Source: Burkholderia thailandensis E264 (GTDB lineage Bacteria; Pseudomonadota; Gammaproteobacteria; Burkholderiales; Burkholderiaceae). Taken from it: 64,000 nt of DNA. Positions 31,033 to 41,302 of the stretch are shown here, in pieces (position 1 is the stretch's first letter; each line of letters opens with the position of its first letter). Position numbers and translations under genes: made by a program. The notes under the pieces are model-generated. The model saw only the letters and a program-made list of their open reading frames with translations, did not search any database and was not told the DNA's origin. Location: contig NC_007650.1 of the NCBI RefSeq assembly GCF_000012365.1, positions 2,170,001 to 2,234,000 on the forward strand, read 5' to 3'.

Positions 31033-31069
31033 AGAAGGGGGACCGTTTTTTTCGATTGCGTGCCTTTCT

Positions 31070-32842
31070 CTATCGATGCCCGGCGCGCGCTCGACGCTTG
31101 CCTGCCGGGGAACCGGTTTCGGCCGCGGCGGCGTCCGGCGCCTCGCGTTCGAGCTCGGCACGGGCGAACTCCGCGTACCACGCGTCGCTCGCGACGAGCT
31201 GAGCATGCGTGCCGCGCGCCCGCACGCGGCCGGCCTCGAGCACGACGATCTCGTCCGCGGCGCGCGCGAGCGCCGGATGGTGCGTGACGACGATACGCGT
31301 GCGCCGCCCTCGCATGCCGACGAGGCTGTCCCGCACGCGTCGCGCGCTCAGCGCGTCGAGGCTCGCGGTCGGCTCGTCGAGCAGCAGCAGCGGCGCCTTC
31401 GCGAGCAGCCCGCGCGCGATGCACGCGCGCTGGCGCTGCCCGCCCGACAGCAGTTCACCGCCCGGCCCGACGTCGGTATCGAGCCCGTGCGGCAGACGCT
31501 CGACGTCGCGCGACAGTCCGACCGCATCCAGCACCGCGGCAAGCGCCGCGTCGGACGCGTCGGGGCAGCTCATCCGCAGATTCCATGCGAGGCTGCCGCG
31601 AAACAGGCCGCTGTCCTGAAACACGACGTTGCGCGCGCCGGCGAGCGCCGTCTCGCTCAAGCGCCGCAAGTCGACGTTGCCGAACAGCACGCGGCCGCTC
31701 GACGGATCGTCGAGCCGCGCGAGCAAGCCGAGCAGCGTGCTCTTGCCCGCGCCCGTCGGACCGACGATCGCGACGAAGCCGCCCGCCGGGCAGCGCAGAT
31801 CGACGTGATCGAGCAGCGTCGCGCCCGTATTCGACCGGTAGCTAACCCGCACCGCCGCGACGCTCGCGTCCTGCGGCCGCGGGCCGCGCTCGGGGCTTTC
31901 GAAGCGCGGCGCGCGCAGCACCGTCAGCACCGCATCGAGCGCGCGCCAGCCGCCGCGCAGCGCCTGGTCGAGCTGCGTCAGTTGCGCGAGCGGCTCGATG
32001 AAGCGCACGAGCAGCACGAGCACCGCGACGACGGTCGCCGGATCGAGCCGGCCAGTCGCGACCGCCCACGCGCCGCCCGCCAGCATCGCGACGAACACCG
32101 CCTGCACCGCGCCCGCGAAGCCGAGCTCGATCGGCAGCGAACGCCGCATCAGCGCGCGGGTGCGTCGATGGCGCTCGTCGAGCGCGCGCTGCAGCGCCGC
32201 GCGTCCGTCGCCGTCCTGCCCGGCAAAGCGCAGCAGCCCTTGATGCGCGGCGAACACCTGGAGCTGCCCGGCCATGTCGCGCTCGCCCGCCGCGCGCGCC
32301 TCCTCGAGCGCGAGCGTGCGCGCGCCGCTCCAGTTCAGCAGCGCGAACAGCAGCGCGGCCGCCGCGGCGAGGCACAGCGCGATTCGCCAATCGATATACG
32401 CGAGCCCGGCGATCACCGCGAGCGGCGTGACCACCGCGCCGATCAGCGGCCCGAGCAGATGCGCGGGAATGCCCATCGCCTGCATCACGGGGCCGCGCAG
32501 CAAGCCCTCCGGATGGCTGTCGCGCACGGCCCGCGGCGCGCCGATGCGCGGCAGATGGCGCACCAGGCGATCGACGAGCCCGGCCGCGAGCGCGCCGCCC
32601 GCGCGATAGCCGCGAAGTTGCGCGACGTACAGCACGAGCGCGTGGCCGAGCGTCAGCGCGACGAGCGCCGCCGCCCAGTGCAGCAGCGCGCCGCCCGAGA
32701 ACCATGCGCGGATCAGCGGCACCAGCAGCACGCCGCACAGGCCGTCGAGCAGCGCGGCGGCCACCGCCCAGCCGACGCCGCGATACAGCGCCCGCCGCGT
32801 ATCGCCCGGCAGGCATTGCAATCGCGCAAGCAGGGTTTTCAT
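31070..32842 (-). CDS. pchI: ABC transporter, TM-NBD half transporter, PchI
   Basis: 590 residues from MKTLLARLQ; the frame is open far upstream, but the GAGG ribosome site and the 4-base overlap with pchH set this start. The membrane domain (about 15-300) is followed by an NBD with Walker A GPTGAGKST, signature LSGGQRQRA and Walker B LLLLDEPTAS. It is an exporter-type half transporter. In P. aeruginosa the PchH/PchI pair is implicated in using ferripyochelin-derived iron rather than in essential secretion. Last gene of pchEFGHI. Confidence 0.92.
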   Translation of the reverse strand: MKTLLARLQCLPGDTRRALYRGVGWAVAAALLDGLCGVLLVPLIRAWFSGGALLHWAAALVALTLGHALVLYVAQLRGYRAGGALAAGLVDRLVRHLPRIGAPRAVRDSHPEGLLRGPVMQAMGIPAHLLGPLIGAVVTPLAVIAGLAYIDWRIALCLAAAAALLFALLNWSGARTLALEEARAAGERDMAGQLQVFAAHQGLLRFAGQDGDGRAALQRALDERHRRTRALMRRSLPIELGFAGAVQAVFVAMLAGGAWAVATGRLDPATVVAVLVLLVRFIEPLAQLTQLDQALRGGWRALDAVLTVLRAPRFESPERGPRPQDASVAAVRVSYRSNTGATLLDHVDLRCPAGGFVAIVGPTGAGKSTLLGLLARLDDPSSGRVLFGNVDLRRLSETALAGARNVVFQDSGLFRGSLAWNLRMSCPDASDAALAAVLDAVGLSRDVERLPHGLDTDVGPGGELLSGGQRQRACIARGLLAKAPLLLLDEPTASLDALSARRVRDSLVGMRGRRTRIVVTHHPALARAADEIVVLEAGRVRARGTHAQLVASDAWYAEFARAELEREAPDAAAAETGSPAGKRRARAGHR

Positions 32843-34569
32843 CGTGTCGCCTCCTCGGCCGGGCGATCGCGCTCGGCCCAAAGTCTCGCGTACAGGCCGC
32901 GCGCATCGAGCAGCGCGCGGTGCGTGCCGCGTTCGACGATGCGCCCCCGATCCATCACGAGGATCTGATCCGCTTGCCGGACGGCCGCGAGATCGTGGCT
33001 GACGATCACGCGCGTGCGCGCGCCGCCGTGCAGCGCATTGCGCAGCGCGCGCCCGGTTTGCGGATCGAGCGCGGACGCCGGCTCGTCGAGCAGCAGCAGC
33101 GGCGCGTGCGACAACAGCGCGCGCGCGATCGCGAGCCGCTGCAGCTCGCCGCCGGAAAAACGCGCGTCGCGCCCGTGGACGCAGTCGTAGCCGCCCGGCA
33201 GCGCGTCGATGCGATCGGCAAGACACGCGGCGCGCGCGGCCGCGCGGATCTCGTCGCGGCTCGCATCGGGCCGATACAGCGCGATGTTCTCGGCGATCGA
33301 CACGTCGAGCGCCACCGCCTGCTGAAACACCATCGCGACCTGATCGCGCAGCACGCGCTGCGGCAGCGCGCGCAAGTCGGCGCCGCCGAGCAGCACGTCG
33401 CCGCGATCCGGGTCCATGAAACGCGCGAGCAGCGTGAGCAGCGTGCTCTTGCCCGCCCCGGACGGCCCGACGATCGCGGTGGTCGTGCCGGCCCCGATCG
33501 TCGCGTCGATGTCGTGCAGAATTCGCGTGCCGTCGAAATCGACGCACACGCCGCGGATCGCGATCGATGCGTCGCGCGGCGCCGGCGGCGCTTGCGCGCC
33601 GTCGGGCGGCTGCGGCAAGCCGGGCAGCGCGAGCAGCGCGTCGAGCCGCGTGGCGGCCGCGCGCGCTTCGCGCAATGCGTCCGCGCCGTGGCCGAGCGCG
33701 CGCACCGGCGCCGCGACGGCCCAGATCAGCAGCGCGAACACGCAGAGCTCGCCGATCGGCGAGCGCGCGAGCGCGACCCCCATCGCGCCGAGCACGACCC
33801 ACGCGAGCAGCAGCGGCGTGCCGAGCAACACCTGCGTGCACGCGCCGAGCCCGCCGATGCGGCCGACCCATGCCGAGAACGCGCGCTCGAAGCGCGCGAC
33901 CGAATCGAGCACGACCGCCTCGATCCCCGCCCCCGGGTACTGGCGCACGAGCGCCGGGTTCCGCGCGAACTCCGCGTAGTCGCCCATCAGCTTCTCGAGC
34001 GCCGCGTTCCGGTCCGCGAACGCGGGCACGAAGCGCGCCGAGCGCATCCGGCGGAACAGCGCCGCGCCGAGCACGAGCGGCGCGAGCGCGAACGCGAGCA
34101 GCGCCGGATTCAGATAAAGCAGGCACGCGAGCGCCGCGCCCGGCACGACGATCAATTGCGTGACGTCGGCCGGCGCATGCGCGACGAGCTGATGCAGCGC
34201 GCGCACGTCCTGATCGACGTAGCGCGCGATCCGGTCGCTGCCCGTTCGCGCGAACCAGGTGAGCGGCAGCCGCTGCAAGTGATCGGCGAGGCGCTTGCGC
34301 AGCCGGTCGCTCAGATCGGCGTCGACGCGGTGCGTGAGATGCAATGCGATCGTCTGGCCGGACAGCCAGCACACGCCGGCCGCGACCGCCGCCGCGAGCC
34401 ACTCGCGCGCCGCGCCGTCGAGGTCGGCCGCGATGCGCCAGTGCTCGGCGATCCGGCCGAGCGCGAGCCACGGCACGAGCGACGCGACGCCCGCGAGCGC
34501 CTGCAGCGCGACCGCGGCGGCGAGCGGCGCCGCGAACGGGCGCAACATCCGGGAAAGCGGCGCGTTCAT
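32839..34569 (-). CDS. pchH: ABC transporter, TM-NBD half transporter, PchH
   Basis: 576 residues from MNAPLSRMLR; the start overlaps the pchG stop (ATGA). Six TM segments (about 15-310), then Walker A GPSGAGKST, a signature variant FSGGELQRL and Walker B LLLLDEPASALD. It likely pairs with PchI as a heterodimer (family knowledge). Overlaps of 4 bases at both ends tie its translation to its neighbours. Confidence 0.92.
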   Translation of the reverse strand: MNAPLSRMLRPFAAPLAAAVALQALAGVASLVPWLALGRIAEHWRIAADLDGAAREWLAAAVAAGVCWLSGQTIALHLTHRVDADLSDRLRKRLADHLQRLPLTWFARTGSDRIARYVDQDVRALHQLVAHAPADVTQLIVVPGAALACLLYLNPALLAFALAPLVLGAALFRRMRSARFVPAFADRNAALEKLMGDYAEFARNPALVRQYPGAGIEAVVLDSVARFERAFSAWVGRIGGLGACTQVLLGTPLLLAWVVLGAMGVALARSPIGELCVFALLIWAVAAPVRALGHGADALREARAAATRLDALLALPGLPQPPDGAQAPPAPRDASIAIRGVCVDFDGTRILHDIDATIGAGTTTAIVGPSGAGKSTLLTLLARFMDPDRGDVLLGGADLRALPQRVLRDQVAMVFQQAVALDVSIAENIALYRPDASRDEIRAAARAACLADRIDALPGGYDCVHGRDARFSGGELQRLAIARALLSHAPLLLLDEPASALDPQTGRALRNALHGGARTRVIVSHDLAAVRQADQILVMDRGRIVERGTHRALLDARGLYARLWAERDRPAEEATR

Positions 34570-35621
34570 GCGGCGCGCTCCAGCAACGCCTCCAGCGTGT
34601 CGGCCGACGCATCGCCCGGCGGCTGATCCGGAAAGCCGAGCAGCGTCGTCAGATGCTGCCAGACACGCGTCACCTCGACGCTGCGCTGATTGCTCGCCGC
34701 GAGGCCGTCGCCCGACGCGAGCCGGTCGACCGCGCGCACCGCCGCCCGCGGCCAGTGCCGCGCATGAATCACATCCCACGCGAGCGGCTCGGCGTCGTAG
34801 AGCTGCACGTTCGGCAGGCCGCGCGGCGGCCCGTCGTCGCCGAAGATCGGGAACAGCCCGTCGCGGTCGGCTCGCGGCTCGCGCAGCGCCGGCTCCCACG
34901 CGAGCGGGCCGTGCGGCGACGCGAGCGTCCACGTGCCGTGATCCGTCATCAGCGCGATCCGGAACAGCAGGTGCATCCGTCCGTCGTCGGCGGCCGCCAT
35001 TTCGTTGTGCACGCGCAGCGCGACGGGCGTTTGCGCAAGCACCATCGCGCATTCGCGCATCGACGGGCACACCGGTTGCGCGGGTTCGATCGACCATGGC
35101 CCGACGCCTTGCAGCGCGCTCGCGAGCACGTCGAGCGCCGCGAAGCTCGCCTGCACCGAGCACGCGAGCTCGACGTGCAGCGGGGAGCCGATCCGGCGCA
35201 GCCGCTGCGCGACGTCGATGAAGCGCGCGACGGCGGGCAGATGCGGATAGAAGCTGTTCAGCAGGCAGCGGCGTCCGCTGCGCGCCGCGGTGCGCAGCAC
35301 CGCGTCCCATTCGGCGGGCAGCAGCGGGTGCTCGATCAGCACGTCGATGCCGCGCTCGAGAAGCCGGCACGCGAGCGCGGCGCCCTGCGCGCCGCGCACC
35401 GCGCCGCCAACCGCGACGCACGCGATGCGCACGTCGTCCGGCAACGCGCCGGGCTCCGGGAAGACGGGCGCGCCGACCCGCCGCGCGAGCGCGGCCGTGC
35501 GTGCGCTGCCCTGCCCCAGGATGCCTGCGATGCGATACGCATCCGACGCGGCGAGCCCCGCCGCGTAGAACTGGCCGAAACGGGAACCGGCCACGACGAC
35601 CGGCAACGGACGAGTGCTCAT
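34566..35621 (-). CDS. pchG: pyochelin thiazolinyl imide reductase
   Basis: 351 residues. Rossmann start VVVAGSRFGQFYAAGL, then the Gfo/Idh-like reductase fold with NSFYPHLPAVARFID and LACSVQASFAALDVLASAL. PchG reduces one thiazoline ring of the PchF-bound intermediate to thiazolidine using NADPH. GGAGG lies 5 bases before the ATG. Overlaps by 4 bases with pchF upstream and pchH downstream, exactly the pchEFGHI order. Confidence 0.93.
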   Translation of the reverse strand: MSTRPLPVVVAGSRFGQFYAAGLAASDAYRIAGILGQGSARTAALARRVGAPVFPEPGALPDDVRIACVAVGGAVRGAQGAALACRLLERGIDVLIEHPLLPAEWDAVLRTAARSGRRCLLNSFYPHLPAVARFIDVAQRLRRIGSPLHVELACSVQASFAALDVLASALQGVGPWSIEPAQPVCPSMRECAMVLAQTPVALRVHNEMAAADDGRMHLLFRIALMTDHGTWTLASPHGPLAWEPALREPRADRDGLFPIFGDDGPPRGLPNVQLYDAEPLAWDVIHARHWPRAAVRAVDRLASGDGLAASNQRSVEVTRVWQHLTTLLGFPDQPPGDASADTLEALLERAA

Positions 35622-38600
35622 CGTGCCTCCTTCAAATGCAGATCGACGAATGCGGCGCTCAGGCAGTCGAAATGGCCGCCGGGAATATCGACGAGCGCGA
35701 TGCCGCCGAGCGCCTGGTCGCGCCAGTAATCGAACAGCACCGCGCGCTGCTGCGGAATCAACGGATTGCAGCGCTCCGGGACGAACAGGCGCAGCGGCCC
35801 CGCGTACGGCGCATGGCCGGCCCAGTGGCTCGCGTGCACCGAGTGCATGAAGAGCCGGTACAGGCGCTCGCGCTCGTCGACGAGCGGGTGCGGCCCGTCG
35901 CCGTCCGCGGGCAACCCGGCCGCCACGCGCAGCACGCGCCGACGCAGCGTATCGAGCGGCGTGCAGCGATCGCCGAAGACTTCGAGCTGCGCCTGGATGC
36001 CGCCGGGCGCGATGCGCTCGGGGTCGGCCTTCAGCGCGTCGGCGAGCGCATCGGCGAGCAGGTGCGCGGCCGGGAAGCCGAGCGCGTCGAGCGGCAGGCC
36101 GAGCGTCGCCGCGAAGTTGAACAGCACGAGCCGCTCGTCGTCGATCAGATACGGAATGCGGTAGCTCGACACGATGTCGAGCGAGCGCACCGCGACGCCG
36201 AGCTGCACGAGCGCCTTCGCCATTTCCAGCGCGACCAGCCCGCCCGAGCAGTAGCCAAGCACGTCGACTTCGCCGATGCCTTCGCGCGACAACGCCTGCG
36301 CGTAGCGCGCGCCGAGCGTCGCGTTCAGGTGTTGCGCGGGCAAGTCGAGATAGTCCTGCGCGTCGCGCACCGCGAAGCCCACCACCGGCCCGAGCCGCGC
36401 GAGCGCCGGCATGATCGGCCGATACGCGTGCACGGTGCCGAGCCCTTCGTGAACGATCACGCGCGGCACGCCGACGCCCGCCGCGAGCCGCAGCGGCTGC
36501 ACGTCGATCCGGCCGCGCAGCGCCGGCGCGTGCACGACCGACGAAGCGCGCGCGGCGGCGGCGCGCGGCGGCGCGGCGGCGCCCGATCGCGATTGCGGCT
36601 GTGACGGCGGCTGTGCATGCGCGTCGCGCAGACATTGCGCGAGCCCGGCCGGCGTCGGCTGCGCGAGCGCCCAGCGCAGCAGCCGATCGAACGGATGCGC
36701 GTGCGCGAGCGGCTCCTCGGCGCGCACGCGCGACACGAGTTGTGCGATCAGCAGCGAATCGCCGCCCGCCGCGAAGAAATCCTGATCTGCGCTCACGCCC
36801 TGCGTGTCGAGCACCGCTTCCCACAATCCGATCAGACGCGCGAGCAGCGGGTCCGCGTCGCGCGGACGAACCGCCGGGCCGCTCGCCGCCTGCGGCTCGT
36901 GAATGCCGGCGATTCCCGCGAGCGCGCGCCGGTCGATCTTGCCGTTCGCGGTGACGGGCAGGCGCTCGAGCGCGCGCAACTGCGACGGCACCATGTAGCG
37001 CGGCACGCGCTCGGCGACGAACGCGTGCAGTTCCGCGGCGTCAAGGCGCGCGGCGCCCGTTTTCATGCGCGCGAGCAGGATGTCGTAGCCGAGCGCGTCG
37101 AGCGGGCTGCCCGGCTCCACGCAGCCGAGCGCGCGGTCGCCCGCCGCCTGAAGCCATTCGAGCCATTGCGCGCGATGCACGAACAGTTGATGCGAGTTCG
37201 CGCGCGCGTCGCCGGGCGGCTCCATCATCAGGCCCTGGCTGATGCTGATCTCCGGATGCTCGGCGGTCAGTTCCTGGATCACCCACCACGCGTCGGCCGA
37301 CGACAGCGCGCGCAGACCGGCGACGAGCGCGACGGTGTCGCGCGCGTTGTTCAGCGCGCCCGAGCTGACGATCACGTCGACTGAATGCGGCGCGACGCCT
37401 TGCGCGTCGAGCGGCGCGTTCATGTCGAAGCGGATGAAGCGCATCCACGGATGGGCGGCGAAGCGCTCGCGCGCCGCCGCGAGGAAATAGCTCGACACGT
37501 CGCTGAACAGATAGTCGATCCGCACGCCCGATTCGACGTGCGGCGCGAGCGCCTCGACGATCGCGCGCGTCGCGGCGGCCGTGCCCGCGCCGATCTCGAG
37601 GATGCGCCACGCGCGCTGCGGCTCGCGCGCGACGATGCCGGACACCGCCTCGGCCATCGCGCGATGCAGCGCGCGCGCGTGCACGCCGTCGCTGTACATC
37701 GCTTCGGCGATATGCGAAGCGCCTTGCGGAAACATCAGCGCGGCGGGCGACACGCGATCGTCCACCTGCTCGCCGAGACTGGCCGCGCTCGCGCGAAAAT
37801 AGTCGATCAGCACGGCAGGCCATAGCGCCGGCGACGCGTCGCGCGCGAATGCCGCCCAGCGGGCGTCGGCGGTTGCGTCGGCGGTTGCGTCGGCGGTTGC
37901 GTCGGCGGTTGCGTCGGCGGTTGCGTCGGCGGTTGCGTCGGCGGTTGCGTCGGCGGTGCCGGCCAAGTCGGCCGCATCGAGCGCGTCGGGGCGTGTGACG
38001 CGCCAGCCAACGGTCGAGGCCATCGCATCGGCAGCATCGGCCGCCCCCGTCGAAGCCGTCGGGTTCGCTAAATCCATCGCGCCGGCCCCCCCCGCCGAAC
38101 CGACCGATTCCGCGCACAGCACGCCCCGCGCCTCGAGCAGCACGAGCCAGTGCCGCAGCAGCCTACGGCGCGCGGGCGGCACGTGCAGCCGCTCGGCCAG
38201 CGTCGCGAAATCGACCGACGCGTCGCGCGTCAAGCCTCCCGCCCGCACGATCCAGCACGCAAGCGACGCGGTGCACGCCGCGTCGAGCTGCGCGACCGAG
38301 CGCCGGATCTCGGCGTGCGCCGGCCACTGCTCGGCCGCGAACGCGTCGCGCACGCGCTGCGCGATCGCGTGCAGCGCCGCGTCCCGCCGCCGCGGATCGG
38401 GCACCTCGCCGTGCAGCGTGACGAAGCTCGCGAGCCGGCGCTCCGCCGCGTCGCCAAGCAGGATCGTCGCGGCCGCGGCGACGCCCGGATGCGCGCTCAG
38501 CGCCGCATCGATCTCCGCGAGCTCGATCCGATAGCCGCGAATCTTCACCTGATCGTCCTCGCGGCCGAGGAATTCGAGCGAGCCGTCGTCGCGATAGCGG

Positions 38601-41302
38601 CCCAGATCGCCCGTGCGGTACAGCCGGCGCCCGTCCGCATGCCGAATGAAGCGCTCGGCGGTGCGCGCCGGATCGTTCGCATAGCCCGCCGCAAGCCCGA
38701 CGCCGCCGATGTGGATCTCGCCGCGCACGCCGGGCGGGCACGGCCGCCCGAGCGCGTCGAGCACTTCCATCGTCTGCCCGGTCAGCGCGCGGCCGTACGG
38801 AATGCTCGCGAGCTGCGTGTCTTCCGGCCGGATCGGATGCTCGATCGACCAGATCGACGCCTCGGTCGCGCCGCCCAGGCTGAACAGTCGGCTGTCCGGC
38901 CAGCGGCGCCACCAGCGGGTCGGCAGGCTCACCGGAATCCAGTCGCCCGACCACATCACGCAGCGCGGGCCGGGCACCGCGCGGGCCGGCTCGCTTTCGA
39001 GATAGTCGACGAGCATCTGCCCCTGCGCGGGCACCGAATTCCACAGCGTGACGCCGTGGCGCGCGATCAGATCGGCCCAGTGCGACGGGTCGTTGCCGCG
39101 CGCCGGGTCGGGCAGCACGACGCGCGCGCCGCGCGCGGTCGCGCCGAACAGATCGTAGACGGACAGATCGAAGCTCAGCTCGGCGAGCCCGAGCACCGCG
39201 TCGCGCGCGCCCACCGCGTAGCGCGCGTTGATGTCGGCAAGCGTGTTGCAGACGGCCGCGTGGCTCACCATCACGCCCTTGGGCTCGCCCGTCGAGCCCG
39301 ACGTGTAGATCACGTACGCGAGCGCGTCGCCGTCTAGCGGATGCGCGTCGCGCGGCGGCCACTGCGGATCGGGCGGCAATCGGTCGACATCGATGCGCGC
39401 GCAACCATCCGGATCGCAGTCGAGCGCGCGCTCCGTCACGATCGCGCCGACCCGCGCGCTGCGCAGGATCGTTCGCCGCCTCAGCGCGGGCTGCCGACAG
39501 TCGACCGGCACGTACGCGGCGCCCGCCTGCACGATGCCGAGCACCGCGACGAGCTGGTTCGCGCCCTTCGGCATCAGCACCGCGACCTTGTCGCCCGGCG
39601 CGACGCCCGCGCGCTCGAGCGCGGCGCGCACCGCCGCCGCGCGTTGCGCGACGTCGCGATAAGTACGCGCGCCCGCCGCCTCGATCACGACGGTCGCATC
39701 GGGCGTGCGCAGCGCCTGCGCGGCGAAGCCCGCCGCGATGTGGCGGCCGGCCTCCGGATGCGCGCGCGCGACGGGCGGCTCGGACGGCAGCACGATGTCG
39801 CCCGGGCGCGTCCACCACGCGGCATCGCTCGCGAGCCGCGCGAGCAGCGCGACATACGCGTCGAACATCGCGGCCGGCATGCCGGCGGGGAACAGGTCGT
39901 CGCGCACGTCCCAGCCGATCTCGAGGCCGCCGAACTGGTCGGTGACCTGGCAGTCGAGCCAGACCTGCGGCGTCTGGCTGACCATGTAGCGCGGCGGCGC
40001 CGAGCGCGCGCCGTGCTCGCCGAGCAGTCGCCCGACGCTGCCGATGCCGCTCGTGAACACCACGGGCATCAGCGCGGCGTCCTTGCCCCGACGCCGCGCG
40101 AGCTCGCGCATCACCTCGACGCCCGTGAACGCGCGATGGTCGAGATCGTCGAACATCTGCGTGCCGATCGCGCGCGCGCGCCCGGCGAAATCGCGCCCTT
40201 TGGCGGCGTCGACGGCGAGCAGGCTCAATGCGGTGAAATCGCCGAGCACCGCGTCGATCTGCGGATGCACGGGCGGCCGATTCAGCACCGTGAGATTCAG
40301 GCAGAACGCGGGCGACTGGCTCCAGCGGCCGATCACCTCGGCGAACGCGGCGAGCGCGACGCCCGCCGGGCTCAGCCCGAAGCGGCTCGCGCATGCGCTC
40401 AGCGCGTCCCATTGCGCACGGTCGAGCCGCGCGTGCCGATGCGTGAAGCGCGGTTGCGCATCGGCGCGGCCATCCGACGGCACCGACGGCACCGGCAGGT
40501 CGGGACGCCCGGGCAGGCCGTCGATGCGCGCGAGCCACCACGCGGCGTCGCGCGCATGCTGAGCGCGCCGGCCGGCGCGCGCTTCGTTGACGACGTAGTC
40601 GCGAAACGTCACGTCGAGCGGCGCGGGCCTCCATTGCGGATCGTCGTAGCGGCGACGCCATTCGGCGAGCAGCAGTTGCAGGCTCGCGTAATCGATCAGC
40701 GTGAAATCGACGGACAGGTGCAGCACCGCGCCGTCGGGCCCCAGGCTCACCTCCGGCTGCAGCACGGGCCAGCGATCGAGCGCATGCACCGCGTGATCGA
40801 GACGCTCGCGCACGCGGCTCACGTGCGCGTCGAAGGCGGCCGCGTCCGCGTCGCGCAGGTCGTGCGCCGCGAGCGTCTGCCACGGCACGTCGGGCAGGAT
40901 GCGTTGCCACGCGTTGTCCTCGACGATCGCGCGCAGCATCGGGTGGCGCGCGACGCACGCGTTCCACGCCGCCTCGAAGCGCCTCACGTCGAGATCGGCG
41001 CGCTCGCGGTATTCGACGTATAGATGACACGCGCTGCCGCCGAATTCGAACGCCGCGTGGCGGCCGAGCACGTAGGCGGCCTGCACGGGCGTCAGCGCGA
41101 ATCGCTCGTGCGCGTGCTGCGGCTCGCTGCGCCACGCGCCGTCGCGCAGGAAGCGCACGAACGCGTCGCGCTGCGCCTTGATGCGCGCGGCGAGCGTCGC
41201 ATCGAGCGCGCCCGCCGGCGCGCGGTAGCGCAGTTGCTCGCCGTCGCACCACAATTCGATCCGCCGCTCGCGGCAGAGGTCGAGCACGTCTTGGAAGCTC
41301 AT
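35618..41302 (-). CDS. pchF: pyochelin nonribosomal peptide synthetase PchF (Cy-A-MT-PCP-TE)
   Basis: 1894 residues from MSFQDVLDLC. The cyclisation domain (about 50-480) has the DxxxxDxxS motif DFTLIDYAS near 200. The A domain (about 510-1000) has YTSGSTGEPKG near 667. A low-complexity Thr-Ala-Asp-Ala linker (about 1117-1144) is followed by an embedded methyltransferase (about 1190-1420) that N-methylates the second cysteine ring. The PCP Ser is 1516 (GGDS) and the thioesterase Ser is 1686 (GYCSGG). It adds, cyclises and methylates the second Cys and releases pyochelin. The start overlaps the pchE stop by 4 bases. Confidence 0.95.
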   Translation of the reverse strand: MSFQDVLDLCRERRIELWCDGEQLRYRAPAGALDATLAARIKAQRDAFVRFLRDGAWRSEPQHAHERFALTPVQAAYVLGRHAAFEFGGSACHLYVEYRERADLDVRRFEAAWNACVARHPMLRAIVEDNAWQRILPDVPWQTLAAHDLRDADAAAFDAHVSRVRERLDHAVHALDRWPVLQPEVSLGPDGAVLHLSVDFTLIDYASLQLLLAEWRRRYDDPQWRPAPLDVTFRDYVVNEARAGRRAQHARDAAWWLARIDGLPGRPDLPVPSVPSDGRADAQPRFTHRHARLDRAQWDALSACASRFGLSPAGVALAAFAEVIGRWSQSPAFCLNLTVLNRPPVHPQIDAVLGDFTALSLLAVDAAKGRDFAGRARAIGTQMFDDLDHRAFTGVEVMRELARRRGKDAALMPVVFTSGIGSVGRLLGEHGARSAPPRYMVSQTPQVWLDCQVTDQFGGLEIGWDVRDDLFPAGMPAAMFDAYVALLARLASDAAWWTRPGDIVLPSEPPVARAHPEAGRHIAAGFAAQALRTPDATVVIEAAGARTYRDVAQRAAAVRAALERAGVAPGDKVAVLMPKGANQLVAVLGIVQAGAAYVPVDCRQPALRRRTILRSARVGAIVTERALDCDPDGCARIDVDRLPPDPQWPPRDAHPLDGDALAYVIYTSGSTGEPKGVMVSHAAVCNTLADINARYAVGARDAVLGLAELSFDLSVYDLFGATARGARVVLPDPARGNDPSHWADLIARHGVTLWNSVPAQGQMLVDYLESEPARAVPGPRCVMWSGDWIPVSLPTRWWRRWPDSRLFSLGGATEASIWSIEHPIRPEDTQLASIPYGRALTGQTMEVLDALGRPCPPGVRGEIHIGGVGLAAGYANDPARTAERFIRHADGRRLYRTGDLGRYRDDGSLEFLGREDDQVKIRGYRIELAEIDAALSAHPGVAAAATILLGDAAERRLASFVTLHGEVPDPRRRDAALHAIAQRVRDAFAAEQWPAHAEIRRSVAQLDAACTASLACWIVRAGGLTRDASVDFATLAERLHVPPARRRLLRHWLVLLEARGVLCAESVGSAGGAGAMDLANPTASTGAADAADAMASTVGWRVTRPDALDAADLAGTADATADATADATADATADATADATADATADARWAAFARDASPALWPAVLIDYFRASAASLGEQVDDRVSPAALMFPQGASHIAEAMYSDGVHARALHRAMAEAVSGIVAREPQRAWRILEIGAGTAAATRAIVEALAPHVESGVRIDYLFSDVSSYFLAAARERFAAHPWMRFIRFDMNAPLDAQGVAPHSVDVIVSSGALNNARDTVALVAGLRALSSADAWWVIQELTAEHPEISISQGLMMEPPGDARANSHQLFVHRAQWLEWLQAAGDRALGCVEPGSPLDALGYDILLARMKTGAARLDAAELHAFVAERVPRYMVPSQLRALERLPVTANGKIDRRALAGIAGIHEPQAASGPAVRPRDADPLLARLIGLWEAVLDTQGVSADQDFFAAGGDSLLIAQLVSRVRAEEPLAHAHPFDRLLRWALAQPTPAGLAQCLRDAHAQPPSQPQSRSGAAAPPRAAAARASSVVHAPALRGRIDVQPLRLAAGVGVPRVIVHEGLGTVHAYRPIMPALARLGPVVGFAVRDAQDYLDLPAQHLNATLGARYAQALSREGIGEVDVLGYCSGGLVALEMAKALVQLGVAVRSLDIVSSYRIPYLIDDERLVLFNFAATLGLPLDALGFPAAHLLADALADALKADPERIAPGGIQAQLEVFGDRCTPLDTLRRRVLRVAAGLPADGDGPHPLVDERERLYRLFMHSVHASHWAGHAPYAGPLRLFVPERCNPLIPQQRAVLFDYWRDQALGGIALVDIPGGHFDCLSAAFVDLHLKEAR
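37872..37955. repeat. in-frame 12-bp repeat inside pchF (7 perfect units)
   Basis: Seven perfect copies of GTTGCGTCGGCG encode repeated Thr-Ala-Asp-Ala in the linker before the methyltransferase. The unit length is a multiple of three, so copy-number change alters linker length without breaking the frame. Confidence 0.97.

Noticed and set aside
31070..34612. A single 1180-residue ABC protein
   Set aside because: The first part is the wrong frame of pchH; PchI starts at 32842 with its own ribosome site, and the two genes overlap by ATGA.
35501..41023. Long plus-strand open frames opposite pchF
   Set aside because: Arg/Ala/His-rich with no ribosome sites or motifs; shadows of the synthetase gene.
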